Below are positions 10,393 through 23,123 of a DNA stretch of 64,000 nucleotides, piece by piece; positions within the stretch are counted from its first letter, which is position 1, and every line of letters starts with the position of its first letter. Made by a program: the position numbers and the translations under genes. The notes beneath the pieces were generated by a model, which was given only the letters and a program-made list of their open reading frames with translations, was not told the origin of the DNA and searched no databases. This stretch comes from Mytilus californianus (Eukaryota > Mollusca > Bivalvia > Mytilida > Mytilidae): positions 91,224,995 to 91,288,994 of the forward strand of contig NW_026262690.1 of assembly GCF_021869535.1 (NCBI RefSeq), in the 5' to 3' direction.

Positions 10393-10845
10393 AAATTGAC
10401 AATTTTTTATGAACTCTGTTCATTTTTAATTTTGACTAGTGCCAGTTATATATTAAACCTTCTTGTTGGCCAGAAAACCTTCAATTATAATTAGACAGTT
10501 TGGTTAATGTTTCTATAAACATGATAGATTTAAACTATAATAATAGTTCCAAATATTTATTTTTTTATTTTTTTTTATTCATGACTGCTAACAATACAAC
10601 AGTCTAGGGGAAATAACTCTTTTCATTGTTAAAATGAATATTACAAGTGTTCTGTAGAACTAACTGAATACTACAAGTGTTCTGTAGAACTAACTTTAAC
10701 ATAATAAATCACCCCAAAAAAATATATATATACAGATATTTCTACATTTCTTCATGAAACTAATATATTTTTCTAAACACCCATCACGAATATGTACAGT
10801 GTATATTGAAAAATAAGCAATTTTATCTCATTACATTGTACTTTT
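10393..10845. other. Unassigned stretch with a short tandem duplication
   Basis: AT-rich with no ORF of interest. The phrase 'acaagtgttctgtagaacta' is duplicated head to tail at about 10,640-10,695. The first 100 bp may be eroded upstream LINE sequence. Confidence 0.5.
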
Positions 10846-12180
10846 TATGCGGTGAGGGCATTAAGTTTTACCCTTGTCCGTCTGTACGTACGTACGTCCC
10901 AAAATTGGTTTCTGTTCTCTAACTTGAGTTTGTCTCAACCAAATGTTATGAAACTTATACACAATGCTTTTTACCACAAAACACAGATCAAGTTTGAATT
11001 TTGATGGCGTCACTTTAACCATTCCAGAGTTATGCCCCTTTTTAAATGGAAAAATTGCAAAATTTTTAGTTTTAGTTCTCTTACTTAAGTTTGCCTCAAC
11101 AAAATGTTATGACACTTATACACAATGCTTATTACTACCCGAAGGGCCAAGTGAGCTTTTCTCATCACTTGGCGTCCGTCGTCCGTCGTCCTCCATCGTC
11201 GTTAGCTTTTTACCGTTTACAAATCTTCTCCTCTGAAACCACTGGGCCAAATTTAACCAAACTTGGCCACAATCATCATTAGGGTATCTAGTTTTAAAAA
11301 TGTGTCCGATGACCCCGCCAACCAACCAAGATGGCCGCCATGGCTAAAAATAGAACATAGGGGTAAAATGTAGATTTTGGCTTATATCTCTGAAACCAAA
11401 GCATTTAGAGTAAATCTGACATAGGGTAAAACTTATTATCAGGTCAAGATCTATCTTCCCTGAAATTTTCAGACAAATCTGACAACCTGTTGTTGGGTTG
11501 CTGCCCCTGAATTGGTAATTTTAAGGAAATTTTGCAGTTTTTGGTTATTATCTTGAATATTATTATAGAAAGAGATAAACTGTAAACAGCAATAATGTTC
11601 AGCAAAGTAAGATCTACAAATAAGTTGCATGACCAAAATTGTCAGTCGACCCCTTTAGGAGTTATTGCCCTTAATAGTCAATTTTTAACAATTTTTCGTA
11701 AATTTTTGTAATCTTTTACAAAAATCTTCTTCTCTGAAACTACTGAGACAAATTTAACCATACTTGGCCATAATCATTATTAGGGTATCTAGTTTAAAAA
11801 ATTTGTCCGATGACCCCCGCCTACCAACCATCATGGCCAATTTGGTTAAAAATAGAACATAGGGGTAAAATGCAGTTTTTGGTTTATATCTCTGAAACTA
11901 AAGCATTTAGAGCAAATCTGACAGGTGGCAAATATGTTCATCAGATTTAGATTTATCTGCCCTGTAATTTTCAGACAAATCCGACAACCCGTTGTTGGGT
12001 TGCTGCCCCTGAGTTAGTAATTTTACAAAAAAATTGCAGTTTTTTGTTGTTATCTTAGATATCATTATAATATCTAATATATCTAATACTATTAATTATG
12101 ATTTTAACCTTATTTAACATGATTTCCAAAGCATCAGTAAATAAAGGTGAGCGACACAGGCTCTTGATAGCCTCTAGTTT
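10846..12180 (+). repeat. Dispersed repeat family A, copy 2, with a different repeat on its left
   Basis: 10,846-11,139 is one repeat ('gtccgtctgtacgtacgt', 'aaacttatacacaatgct' twice). From about 11,140 a second begins ('gggccaagtgagctttt', 'cacttggcgtccgtcgtc') and runs to 'aggtgagcgacacaggctc' near 12,175. Within it a module of about 500 bp is repeated (11,230-11,540 and 11,710-12,060). It gives the empty-site reference for the insertion at 199-998. A reverse copy is at about 38,840-39,235. Confidence 0.8.
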
Positions 12181-13486
12181 AATCATCTTATTGTTGTAAT
12201 AATACTAGTTAATCCTTTTATTATTTCGACTAAAATTTTCTTATCAAAACTTGAATATTTACATTCTAAAATGCATAGGGCTTTTTACAAGTCCCACTCC
12301 TAACTATTAATAGACTAATACCTGGATACCAATAATCGTAAATATTGTAAACACGGCAATTTTGGCAAAATGCTAACCCTTGTCAACACTCCTTGTCTCA
12401 TTAATTTGTTTTAATAAGATATATAATAACTAAACTCTTTGTTACTGGGCTACTTTATTCCCTTCTAAATTAGCTTTCGTTTAGCATACATATTTGCATA
12501 ATTTACCTTCATCATGTTTAGTATTCTACTTTCTTTTTCCATACGATTTAAGTCCGCCATAGATTTCTTTTCAGTGGATCGAATTATATAGGACAATCTC
12601 CATTGTGTTTCGGCCTTAATATAACCGTGGGATTGTAAACCGTTGTATTCCGTTTAAACAGAATGTTTTGTGTCATGTACACAGTGTAAAGTGCGTATCC
12701 AGTTAGTTCATTTTCACTGTTGTATGCGAGTATGTCTATTGTAGAATAAAGGATGATGGGAAAAACTGCGTTTGTTTACTTTTTGAAAATACAAAATAAT
12801 TGATTTGAATATATGTTTTAACAGAATTTCAATAGAATATAAATTTTTAATTCATAATAACAGGATTAAAGTCCAAGAAAGTGTAATTTAAGCAGCAGAA
12901 TCCATAATATTAATTTCTGAATGCGATTCATTTTAACTATAGATGCGATGAATTATCACTGTAAGTGCAATCATTTCTGATGTGGAATTTTTGGAGGTGC
13001 GATGAATTTTCATTGTCGTTTTATATGATAATTCGACATGCAACAACTGAAAATAGTTTTTAAATAACTTTGATATTGATGATATTTAAAATGCAAGCTA
13101 GTCGTAGATACTTACTTGAATATACACGGGTATAAGGTAACCACGTTCATATCATGCATATTCAAAAATTGTTGGTGTGTTTGTTATTAGCTTGTCATGG
13201 ATCCGAAAATTTACTGGAGCAGAACATCCATGAATATAACGTATTTCTACGATGAAAAGTTTAAGAACTCGCTTAAAAAACGCTTTGAAAATTTGTCACG
13301 CCGTGTCATACATATTTCTTCATATTGATATCTACAACGAACGATAGTAAAGAAAGTAAACAAAATACAAAGAGAATGAATCGTACAGTGCCAAAATTCT
13401 GAGGTCAGTTTTTCAAGTAAATGTCTTCAAATAAAATTAAAACAATGGGTTTTTCATTCGTATTATGTATTTTTATTCACTTGTTG
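12181..13486. other. Unassigned non-coding DNA
   Basis: No gene recognised. 12,920-13,040 has repeated 'gatgcgatgaatt' phrases. Similar phrases in reverse orientation lie near 19,010-19,110. Confidence 0.4.
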
Positions 13487-13692
13487 TCGAGTATCGAGTT
13501 GCAAGTTACAAAAGTCGAGTTGCGAGTTATGAAAGTCGAGTTGCGAGTTACAAAAGTCGAGTTGCGAGTTTCGAAAGTCGAGTTGCGAGTTACAAATGTC
13601 GAGTTGCGAGTTACGAAAGTCGAGTTGCGAGTTACGAAAGTCGAGTTGCGAGTTACGAAAGTCGAGTTGCGAGTTACAAAATTAGATTTGCG
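13487..13692 (+). repeat. 21-bp minisatellite, array 1
   Basis: About nine copies of GTCGAGTTGCGAGTTACGAAA. Because 21 is a multiple of 3, several frames stay open and spell a heptapeptide (V-E-L-R-V-T-K) repeated. No domain, splice sites or flanking coding sequence support translation. The same unit occurs in reverse at 17,671-18,047. Confidence 0.9.
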
Positions 13693-14165
13693 TGAAAATG
13701 GGGTAAACTATTTTAAATTTTTTGGTGAACCTCTTTAACATTTTTGAATGATGATTGCTTATTGAATTGTATACAGTATTGTTGATTCTTTTTGTTGTTT
13801 GGACTTCATCTGAGTCTCGTGTAAAAAAAAATGAATGGATTGCTTACATATAATCACTACGCAACGTATGGTTATTTTCTGAAGAAACAGATAGCCTTTT
13901 GAAATACAGCGGATGGCTTGTATTCTAATTATCATTAAATTTCATAGCTAGCACCGTCATATTAAACGTAAAGGGAGATAGCAACTAAACTATAGTACAT
14001 ATATGTAAAAGACCCCTTCTGCAGATTTTGTTAAGAGTGGACTATTTGTGGCAGCTGCAGAGGAAATATTTGTTAGGGACCCCAAAATTTATTCTTTGGC
14101 AGTGACACTCAAAATTGTGGACGTTTAAGTTATGTATTTCTAAATTGGCTAGAGGTGAAGGGGGA
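13693..14165. other. Unassigned non-coding DNA
   Basis: No ORF, repeat or signal recognised. Confidence 0.4.
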
Positions 14166-14480
14166 AGGTTGAACGCTCATAATACCTGTTTAACCCCGCC
14201 GCATTTTTGCGTCTGTCCTAAGTCAGGAACCTCTTGCCTTTGTTGGTCTTGTATATGTTTTAATTTTGGTTCATCTACATGTTTTGGAGCATAGAATGGC
14301 GTCCATATTCTTGATATAGTGTTCATTGTGTTTCGGGGCCTACTCGGGGCTGCCTCTGGGTGTGGGATTTCTCGCTGTGTTGAAGACACATTGGTGGCCT
14401 TGGGTTGACTTGTATATTTTGGTTGGGTTGTTATCTCTTTGACACATTCCCCATTTCCATTCTTTATTCTATACATGTAG
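14166..14480 (-). repeat. Mussel-type dispersed repeat, subfamily 1
   Basis: On the plus strand it runs 'gtttaaccccgccgcattt' to 'cattccccatttccatt'. The reverse orientation is found at 29,055-29,345 ('aatgcggcggggttaaaca' end). The minus-strand ORF inside it (99 codons) is a repeat shadow. No tRNA-like A/B boxes could be recognised, so whether it is a SINE or a MITE is open. Confidence 0.75.
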
Positions 14481-14569
14481 CTGTCAAAGATACTTTTGTA
14501 AAAGAGACAAAAGAAGCAGTATTGGAATATGTAACTTCTTTCTAAAAAACGGGTTAATCATAACCAATA

Positions 14570-15110
14570 CAAAAAAGAAGATGTGGTATGATTGCCGATG
14601 AGACAACTCTCCACAAGAGACCAAATGACACAGAAATTAACATTTATAGGTCAACGTACGGCCTTCAACAATCAGCAAAGCCCATTCTGCACAGTCAGCT
14701 ATAATGACAAAGTATATAAAACAATTCAAACGAGAAAACTAACGGCCTAATTTATGTACAAAAAATGAACGAAAAACAAATATGTAACAAAATAACAAAC
14801 GACAACCACTGAATTACAGGCTCCTGGCTTGGGACAGGCACATACATACAAAATGTGGCGGGGTTAAACATGTTAGCGGGATCCCCCCCCCCCCCCTTAA
14901 CCTGGGACAGTGGTGTAACAGTACAACATAAGAACGAACTATAAAAATCAGTTCAAACAGGCTTAACTCATCAGATGGATAAAAATACAAATACTACAAA
15001 TACAAGTGGACGTGGCCGGGTACTTGTACATCCAAACAACAGAAAGACACTTAGTACTGTGACAGATCTGAGAGTACTCGCAGTTACTGACAGCAGTTTA
15101 AAGCCACTAA
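14570..15110 (+). repeat. Mussel-type dispersed repeat, subfamily 2, longest copy
   Basis: Begins 'aagaagatgtggtatgattg', passes 'tgtggcggggttaaacatg', then a 14-C run (14,882-14,896), and ends near 'cgcagttactgacagc'. Parts recur at 20,215-20,525, 42,190-42,475 and 44,740-45,060 (all reverse), and as short end fragments at about 26,712, 47,160 and 51,515. It is non-coding. Confidence 0.75.
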
Positions 15111-17670
15111 CAACTAATAAAAAAAAATCATAACCAAATCAATGAAGTTAATTTAGGAATAACATGCTGACAAATATAACTCTTTTGACTTTTTTAAAAC
15201 GTTGTTTTATATGATACACAATGGCTATTTAATTCATTTTTTTTTTGGGGTGCATGCGTCCTTTAAGGATACATTTTTTTCAAACATTTCCAGAAATAAA
15301 ACACCAAATGTGTTTTGTTTTCATTAAAATCCGAACAATTTATTAGAAACTTAATGTCAATATATATATTTTCTCCTAATTTTCAGTAGAAATAATCTTT
15401 AAATTTATTCACTTCCATTTTAGACAATTTTTTTCTCAAGGAATTCAGAATCAAACAATTCTTTAAAAAAAACCTACGCTTTTCCAAAATATGGATGGCA
15501 GATACCTGAATGTACAACTTGATGCCATACTTACCTGGGTAAAACTTTTTTCATGTGCTCTCGTGACAGGTTATACATGATATTAAAATGAAAAGGAAGC
15601 ACTTTTTTGGTTAGAAAAATGTACAATACCCAGCTGATATCTGAAACTACAACATTTGTATCAAGGCTGCATCAGTGGGAAATCTAGTGACAACATATTA
15701 CCTCCCCTGTAAATATTAAAAACAGGATCTTCTCAATGTTGTCCCATTTTAGGAAGGACGCTATCAATTATGGATTCACGGGAAAACGTTACCAACTTCA
15801 ATTTATTTTTACCTTTATGGAACATGCTAATTATCCGAATATATATACAGCTAGATCCGAGAAAGTCAGGGAAAAAATTCCAAAGGAATCGATTGATATG
15901 CAGAAAAAAAAATTTGAGGTAAAATTATCGAAATGTTCTTCTAGAGTGGGTGCAATGTAGATATCTCGCCAAGCGAAAATATTTTGTGGTAAAATTAGCG
16001 AGAAATTAAAGTTTCAAGCTAAAACCGCCTAAATCCACCCCTGACAACAATCTACAATCACCATAAATTAATGTACAAGAAATCTGTGAGCTTCTATTCA
16101 TTGAGACTAACCCCATATATTTACCAGAAAACGGGACGTAAGACAAGTAGAATAGAGACAGACCTCAATCCGGAGTACACAAGCTGACCCTCCATATAAA
16201 AAAAATCAAGTGAATGTTATGTCAATGGTTAATGAGAAAACTGGTGTAACATTCATATGAGTCAATTGAATATATTCGGGGGGAAATGAAGTAATATGTA
16301 ATAGATTTGTATGCGTGCAAATGCAATACTGGACTCCTAGCGGATCCTCCGGACCAAATATCAAGTGACTGACTGTTGGATGAACGGACAGAAGTAAAAC
16401 TATGTCCCTGTTTTCGCGAAGAGCCTCTGAGGTTAGATGGCAAGGTATCCTACAAAATTGGAAAAATCAACAACGATCTCCTAACATCCCTAACTTACGC
16501 CCTAAGGGATTCATAATGAGTTTTTAATTTTTTGATTTTCGGAGGTCGTGCCAGACTTTATATATACTGTTTTTGCCGCAAACCACTAAAATCAAAATTA
16601 GATGCTTTTACGAAGTTATGTTTATTTTCTTGGGATCCCATGTAATACGGTAGTACGGGTCGGGGGCCTTGATCGTTTATGCATACTTCGGCAAAATTTA
16701 AGGTTGCAAGTGAGAAATATATATAGACACAGAGATATTAAATAATGATACAAATTAATAAACTAACCTTTCGCTTGAAACAGTATTTCTATCTTTCATT
16801 AAGATTGAATATAACCTGGATTGTTTTCTTGGCTGTGCCATGATGAAATAACCAACCCAACCGCGGTTAGGGCACATTCACCTACTTCGTGGGAATGTGA
16901 GTTAGGGATGTTTTGAAACTTCGATTATCAAAGAAACTGTTTATAAAAACCGTAAATACAATGTAGCAATTGTTTTTACTTTAACTGCTAAAAACCTCTA
17001 ATACTTGTCATCAAACGCATCACCGCGTTTGACACATTCCTTTGAAGTATATAATATTTATAGAACTTAAATAAACCGTAGTTCAGTTGATGAGTAATCA
17101 ATTCACGTTGGTTCTGTTAAACTTACTGTTTATAATATAATTTGAATGTTAAAACGGATGGAATGCGACGGCTTTAATTTTCGTCGTCTCTTTAGCTGTT
17201 TAGATACTTTATTAAGCTGAGGACAACCCATGCTTTGCAAATTGTAGGGGGCGCGCGCCCGCCACGCCCCCGCCTGTATCCGCCCCTGTTTGAAGGTATA
17301 TTTCATTTGTCTACATGATTTATCTTCTTATGCTTGATTTGTTCAGTACGGTATACATTTTGTCTTATATCTACAGTATATCTTGTTTAATTTTAGAAAA
17401 TGAACAATGTCGTTCTCATGAAAGAAATTTAAGCGTGCGTGACTTTGCAACATATAAACTCTTATAAATAAGTATCACATAACTCTTTCAAATCCTGCAA
17501 TCAAAATACCGGGACCCTTCCTTATGCAGTATATAACTTAGTTCGGGTACATGTATGCTTTGTTTATTAAATGCGAAGTAAACCTGAAAATTCTGTTTCA
17601 AAAATCAGACGACACGACCGTTTATATATAATTCTTCAGAAATTAGAGAAACATAATATTTTTGTAACTT
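15111..17670. other. Unassigned DNA with two hAT-like end fragments
   Basis: No recognisable gene. Two right-end-like motifs are seen: 'ccgcctaaatccacccctg' at about 16,027-16,045 and 'ccgcctgtatccgcccctg' at about 17,270-17,288. Both have the same orientation, so they are not the two ends of one element. The ORF at 15,736-15,960 (74 codons) has no family resemblance that I recognise. Confidence 0.4.
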
Positions 17671-18047
17671 GCAACTCGACCTTCGTAACTCGCAACTCGA
17701 CTGGCTTTCGTAACTCGCAACTCGACTTTCGTAACTCGCCACTCGACTTTCGTAACTCGCAACTCGACTTTCGTAACTCGCAACTCGACTTTTGTAACTC
17801 GCAACTCGACCTTCTTAACTCGCAACTCGACTTTTGTAACTCGCAACTCGACTTTTGTAACTCGCAACTCGACTTTTGTAACTCGCAACTCGACTTTTGT
17901 AACTCGCAACTCGACTTTCGTAACTCGCAACTCGACTTTTGTAACTCGAAACTCGACCTTAGTAACTCGCAACTCGACTTTCGTAACTCGCAACTCGACT
18001 TTCGTAACTCGCAACTCGGCCTTTTCAACTCGCAACTTGCAACTCGA
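17671..18047 (-). repeat. 21-bp minisatellite, array 2 (reverse of array 1)
   Basis: About 18 copies of the same unit, written CTCGCAACTCGACTTTCGTAA on the plus strand. Most are 21 bp, with one longer unit near 17,700. It accounts for three long overlapping ORFs on both strands (17,571-18,133), which I do not regard as genes. Confidence 0.9.
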
Positions 18048-20210
18048 CGATAAGAAACCCTCGTTAAGAGATTCATTTTTAACAACAACAAAGCACAAAA
18101 TACACGGTCGTATTCAGTGTAAGAGCCAACCAACTATGCTTTATTTGTAGTTTAATCAAGTTTGAGTTACACAAAAACTGAACAGTACATCAATTAGTCT
18201 TTGGTGAAAATATAAGAACGGTCTACCTACCAACATCGCTTCGCGATGTAGTGATTAACGTCAGGAATCAACTGTACGGCGGTTATACCCCGTGGTATAA
18301 ACCCATATAAACATGTAACAATAAACTGTTTTCAATATTTCTTTGTATTCTCACTTTGCGGATTTGCTTATTTTTAACACCGTCTTATAAGAAATTCAAA
18401 CATATTTAAGGTGACTCGACTGTTGCTTGAACTTCCTTTACTGTATACACAATGGCATGATAAATATCAGTTGTCCAGTCATCCAAGCGTCAATTGTTTG
18501 TGCAAGATGAAAACGTTTCCACTCATTCAATCATGAATTGAGATCGTTTTGTGTTTGCTCAATCTTAGTTACAATGATTAGGGCAACATTTACACAATCA
18601 AAGCAAGCAAGCCAACCACACCTTTAAACTATAAGCATTAGAAAAATAGCTAATACGACGTTTTAATTTATTAGTATGCGATGTACATTTAGACCGAAAC
18701 AGAAACTTTGCTTTTTCGGTGACGTGGATTGGCTGAACTGTCCAAGATATATGTATTAAATGATGGCATGTCATAGGAAAGGATAAATTTTATCCTACAT
18801 ATAGATCTGGATCTGGACAAATTATTAGAAAAAATAAAATTGACTATATTAGCAATAAATACCATTTTTAAGGAATTTATTGATATATTACCTCAGACTT
18901 TCACTCACTAAGTATATTTATAAGCAATCCTTCTGACTTCATAAATTTTTTTAGAGAGTCGGCTGAATCAAGACTTTATATAACGAAAATTAATTAATTT
19001 CCTTCTGTGAAAATGCTTCGCATATACAATAGAAATGAATCGCCCTACAGTGAAAATGAAAGTCTAGTATCATTATTCGACAGTAAACATGAATCGCATA
19101 ATTAAAACAGCATAGTGGAATTTGATTCAATATCAACAAGCTGAATAACAAAACCTGTTTTAAGTTAAACAACATTAATAATTATGTTAAAATGTACATT
19201 TTTCTGCAAATGAAACTTAACTGCTACTTTTAAATCCCTTGCACGCTCTGTTTGTGAACTATTCTTAATATTTATCTATTTGTATATCCGAGTTTTGCGC
19301 CTGGATGGCTGTAGGCGCGATGAAAACCCGTCCGCATCTCATAGTGTTACCTATATCATGAATTTATAAAACAGTACACAATATATATTATTTCTTATTT
19401 TTTTCAAAAATCACGAATTTGTCGTCTGTTTATTTATCATTCTACATCAGAACTTCATCACGGATACAGTACAAATGACATTTCAGGATTCGCACATTAC
19501 ATACACTGGTACATCTCTATCGACCTTTGAGTCTGAAGTAAATATGATCTTATCTTATACTAATATATTATGTCCCAGTTATAACCATGTCTAAGTTCTG
19601 GGACTATTATGTCCCAGCTAAGTTATATAACAAAAATATGTCAGAATACTATACTGTATAGAGGCTTTCTATTGAGAATAGTATTAGTAAGCTATATCAT
19701 GAAAAATTAACAGATCTTAATAGGGCTTACATTTTATTACACATAAATAAATTAAACATGACCATACAGGCGGTTCCATGTGTTTTTGTTAGTTTTTTTT
19801 CCACATATAAATCTTTTGCAACATCAGATTTTTCCAGGGTTCCATACACCAGATTGGCATGCAATGTTTTATTGGTAAATCTGTCATGGTTAGAAGAGCC
19901 TGTCACCAATAGATTGATATGTATTGGTACAAGGAAGAACGATAAACGCAATTGGAATTTGTTCTTACTTCTTTTTTCACTTTCTTTTGTTATATAGTAC
20001 AGATACTCATGCAGACTCTGTTTTGCAATGATTATGACGGACATAATAACATGTGTTAAAAGTATTATTTACACTGTTACCTGAACAGAATGCCAGAGTT
20101 AACATGGGTAAGATTAACTTGAATTGAGATAAAAAAGGCGATGCTATTTTCTTTCTTTTATGTATGCAGATTTGAATTACTTGCATGTTTTGGCTTACCT
20201 GGCCTTAAGG
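18048..20210. other. Unassigned DNA
   Basis: No confident gene. The minus-strand ORF at 19,727-20,044 (105 codons, containing LVTGSSNHDRFTNKTLHANL) has a mixed composition that looks protein-like, but I recognise no family and see no clear splice sites. It could be a decayed exon or chance. Confidence 0.35.
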
Positions 20211-20214
20211 GTCA

Positions 20215-20525
20215 TGAACATGTTTAACCCCGCCACATGCTTTATGTGCCTGTCCCAAGTCAGGAGCCTGTAGTTCAGTGGTTGTCGCTGGTTCATGTCT
20301 GTCATATTTGTTATTCGTTAATTGTTTTGTTATAAATTAGGCCGTTAGTTTTCCCAATTGAATTGTTTAATATTTTTCGTGTTGGGGCCTTTTATAGCCG
20401 ACTATATGGTATGGGTTTTTTTCTCATTGTTGAAGGCCATACGGTTGCCTATAATTTCTTACATCCATTTTATTTGAACTTTGGTGGATAGTTGTCTTAT
20501 TGGCAATCACATCTCATCTCCATAT
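20215..20525 (-). repeat. Mussel-type dispersed repeat, subfamily 2
   Basis: Reverse copy: 'gtttaaccccgccacatg' to 'ttggcaatcacatctc'. It is truncated compared with 14,570-15,110. Confidence 0.75.
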
Positions 20526-20559
20526 TTTTATATTTGTGAGCTATTGCCATCACTTAAAT

Positions 20560-21040
20560 GGGTTTTTATTTTGAATCTTCTTTTCTAATATTAATGGGCC
20601 ATGTGGGCTATCGTCATCACTTATCTTTTTTGGAGTTATTGCCCTTTTACGTCATTTTTTGACAATTTAGCTTTTTTTTAAATTATTTTGAAACTATAGT
20701 AGATAGGAGGAAACTTCAAACAGTAAAATAACCAAAACTACAAATAAGAGTGCATGACCGATCCGAAGTCGTTGGTTGGTCCGTTATAGGAGTTAATGCC
20801 GTCGAATGATGATTTTTTTTATTACCGTGTATTGCCTTGTTGTGGAAACTACAGCAGATAGATAGATTAAAAAATGATCAGCAATATAGAATATCTACAA
20901 ATAAGTCAAACATGGCCGACATCGTCAATCTACCTAAGCTGGTCCTATGAACAAAGTGTAGTAGTCAGTCGAGAACCAGCTTACAATCTACCCCGTATAT
21001 GAGTTATTGCACTTGAAAGATTTTTCAAGCATCGACGAAG
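20560..21040 (+). repeat. Dispersed repeat with 'gttattgccctt' and 'gataggaggaaac' phrases
   Basis: Internally repetitive (about 170-bp spacing of 'ctacaaataag'). It is related to 23,345-23,960, 37,790-38,170 and 42,600-43,220. Non-coding. Confidence 0.65.
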
Positions 21041-21132
21041 AAGCTTAGGAGTGCTGGTATAAACGGTGGGGCGTCAACAATTTGTTACAGTTCGTGATTA
21101 AGTCTTTGTAAGGGGAACAGCAAACTACTAAT

Positions 21133-23123
21133 AGACCTTTTCAACAACTCTCGACACCGACTATTGACACCTAAAGTTTACAGGAGAAATAGAGGGGTCG
21201 TATCAAAGATAAAAATCATTCAGGTATATATATAACATACATGTAACATATACGTACACGTTCGATTTGAACGGTATTATTTTGAAAAAGGACGGATATT
21301 AAGCAAATATAGCTATTGTGGATTTTCTGTGTTTTTGTCCCTTTCTTTCATATACTAATAAGCATTTATTAATAAACCATTTCTCTTTCAAATCTATGAA
21401 TCGGAAAAAAAAATATCGGCAATCTATTTAATATAAATATCATTATTAATATTTAGCTGACGAGTTTTCCATGGAAGACCGCACCGCTTGCCAATAGCCG
21501 TTAACTCGTTTTTGGAATGTTATTTCAGTTTTGACTCTACATTTTATCATCCCCATATTAATGAAGTTACGGAGAGGTTGTCATTGTAACGGGACTTTCT
21601 ATCTGTCCGTTACGCGTCCAAAACACACTTGTGGACATCGTAGAGGTTGCGTTTCTCAACAGATCTTCACTATACTCCTGTACATATTCAATATAATTGA
21701 CTGTTATAAATTGTCTCTTTGTTATTGATACATTTTCTCCGTTACCGAGAAACACGTCTAGTGTCTTGTCAGAAGCTAGTACTACATAGCCTGTCGAAGC
21801 ACTTGCGTTTAAGCGTTTCAGTTTTTATTCATATAACTTTGGTTTTCTATGAGAAAATTGTCCTTTTCTCTTGTCCACGGATTTGTTTTTGTTTCTTGAT
21901 TTTCCCTTTTGTTGATCTACGCTTCGGTTTTCTACTCTTATCTAGTTTCACTATGCTTCCCAATTGTCTTTTTTATTTCACCTCTGACCAAACATAGGGA
22001 GAGGTGTTGGATCCAATTATATAAGTAAAACCCCCTCCGAATATGTTATGCGACGGTTCCAAGCCCGGAATATGTTGGTCAATGGTACATTCTTTTCTCG
22101 GAAGAATTTTTATTTTACAATATTATGCTGCATGCGGCATTGGATTTGATCCCTTTTTTCTTGTCGGGGTCGATCAGATCTCGCTGCTTGATAATGATTA
22201 ACCGACAGTATTGAAGATCACGCGGTAACTCTAAATGTCTGTTTTATGTGTTGCATTGTGAGATTTTATGCTTTATTCGTGCCGTGTCTGCCTTATCCCA
22301 TTATTGCCAGTCAAAGTCTGTTTTGTGCTTTTGGAATTAAAAACAAAATATAACCAAAATATGAAATAGGACATTCGCTTTATCTAAATGTTCTGTACAA
22401 CTTGTCACTGAATACAGATTTAAATTGAACATAGTATGAGTGAATTAAAAAAAAAAACTGCTAAGTATAAAGTACATAACGAAGGAATCTCGAGTCCAAA
22501 AATAACGGACTTTGTATAGAAATGTGCCGCCCATGTCAATAGACATAAAACAATTGTCTGTTTAAATATTTACACTACTTTTATTTTTTTCATTTTCCTA
22601 GTTTGAAGTTGCTTTAATCTCATCTTCTAAAAATATTGCATAGAATATTAAAGATCTCCCTTTTATTCATTCATGGGGGTCCCTCAATTTTGTATTCTCT
22701 TACTTTTTAAGCCATTTTCTATTTTTATTTGTGTTGCCCATTATTCTCTATTCTTTATAATTTAGCACCCCCATTGTCCTCAATTCTTCATTTTTTTTTG
22801 TCTATTTTTGTCTATTCTTAATTTTTTTGCCCCACGATTCTGTAGTATTGGTCCATTTATGTCTATTCTGTAAGCCCCATCAAGACCCTCATTCATATAC
22901 TTAATTCAAAAATAAAATCAAAGAATTTAAATCAGTAAATGGTTTACAACCAAAAAAAGAAAAAATATCGTTGTGGTAAATATATATAGGCAACAAATAA
23001 ATCCTTTTAATTCAGTTACTGGTAACCATTATATACAACCATTACTACTTTGAGACGACCACTTACATCTTACCTGTCGTAGTCGTTGTCAACTGTAGGT
23101 GTAGACAATTGTTGAAAAGGTCT
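21133..23123. mobile_element. 1,991-bp TIR DNA element, family not identified
   Basis: Perfect 15-bp terminal inverted repeats AGACCTTTTCAACAA / TTGTTGAAAAGGTCT, extending imperfectly to about 40 bp, flanked by AAT on both sides (3-bp duplication, or TAAT if the end is shifted). The insertion is supported by the empty-site comparison with 50,700-51,350. No intact transposase is seen. One minus-strand protein-like ORF lies inside (21,567-21,833). A 3-bp duplication would fit PIF/Harbinger- or CACTA-like classes, but the terminal bases match neither clearly. Confidence 0.75.
21567..21833 (-). other. Protein-like ORF fragment inside the TIR element
   Basis: The stop-to-stop minus-strand frame gives about 88 residues, including STGYVVLASDKTLDVFLGNG and ITKRQFITVNYIEYVQEYSE. 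Composition and codon mix look like real protein rather than repeat. I do not recognise the family. It has no transposase signature that I can name, and there is no convincing start codon at its head. It may be a piece of the element's own protein or captured host sequence. Confidence 0.35.

Noticed and set aside
13421..13738. ORF of 105 codons with repeated VELRVTK
   Set aside because: By-product of a 21-bp minisatellite (multiple of 3, no stop in the unit). The reverse array at 17,671 gives equally open frames on both strands.
14177..14476. 99-codon minus-strand ORF
   Set aside because: Lies entirely in a dispersed repeat present elsewhere in the window with different frame breaks.
15975..17290. 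hAT element between two 'ccnccnctg' ends
   Set aside because: Both ends have the same orientation, so they cannot be the two termini of one element.
17571..18133. Three ORFs of 151-165 codons on both strands
   Set aside because: Shadows of the 21-bp minisatellite array.
12900..19110. Possible large inverted duplication (12.9-13.7 kb against 17.6-19.1 kb)
   Set aside because: Apart from the 21-bp arrays and loosely similar 'gatgcgatgaatt' phrases, the flanks do not align by eye.
19727..20044. 105-codon minus-strand ORF with protein-like composition
   Set aside because: No family recognised, no clear splice sites and an overlapping ORF on the other strand. Kept only as a note in the region entry.
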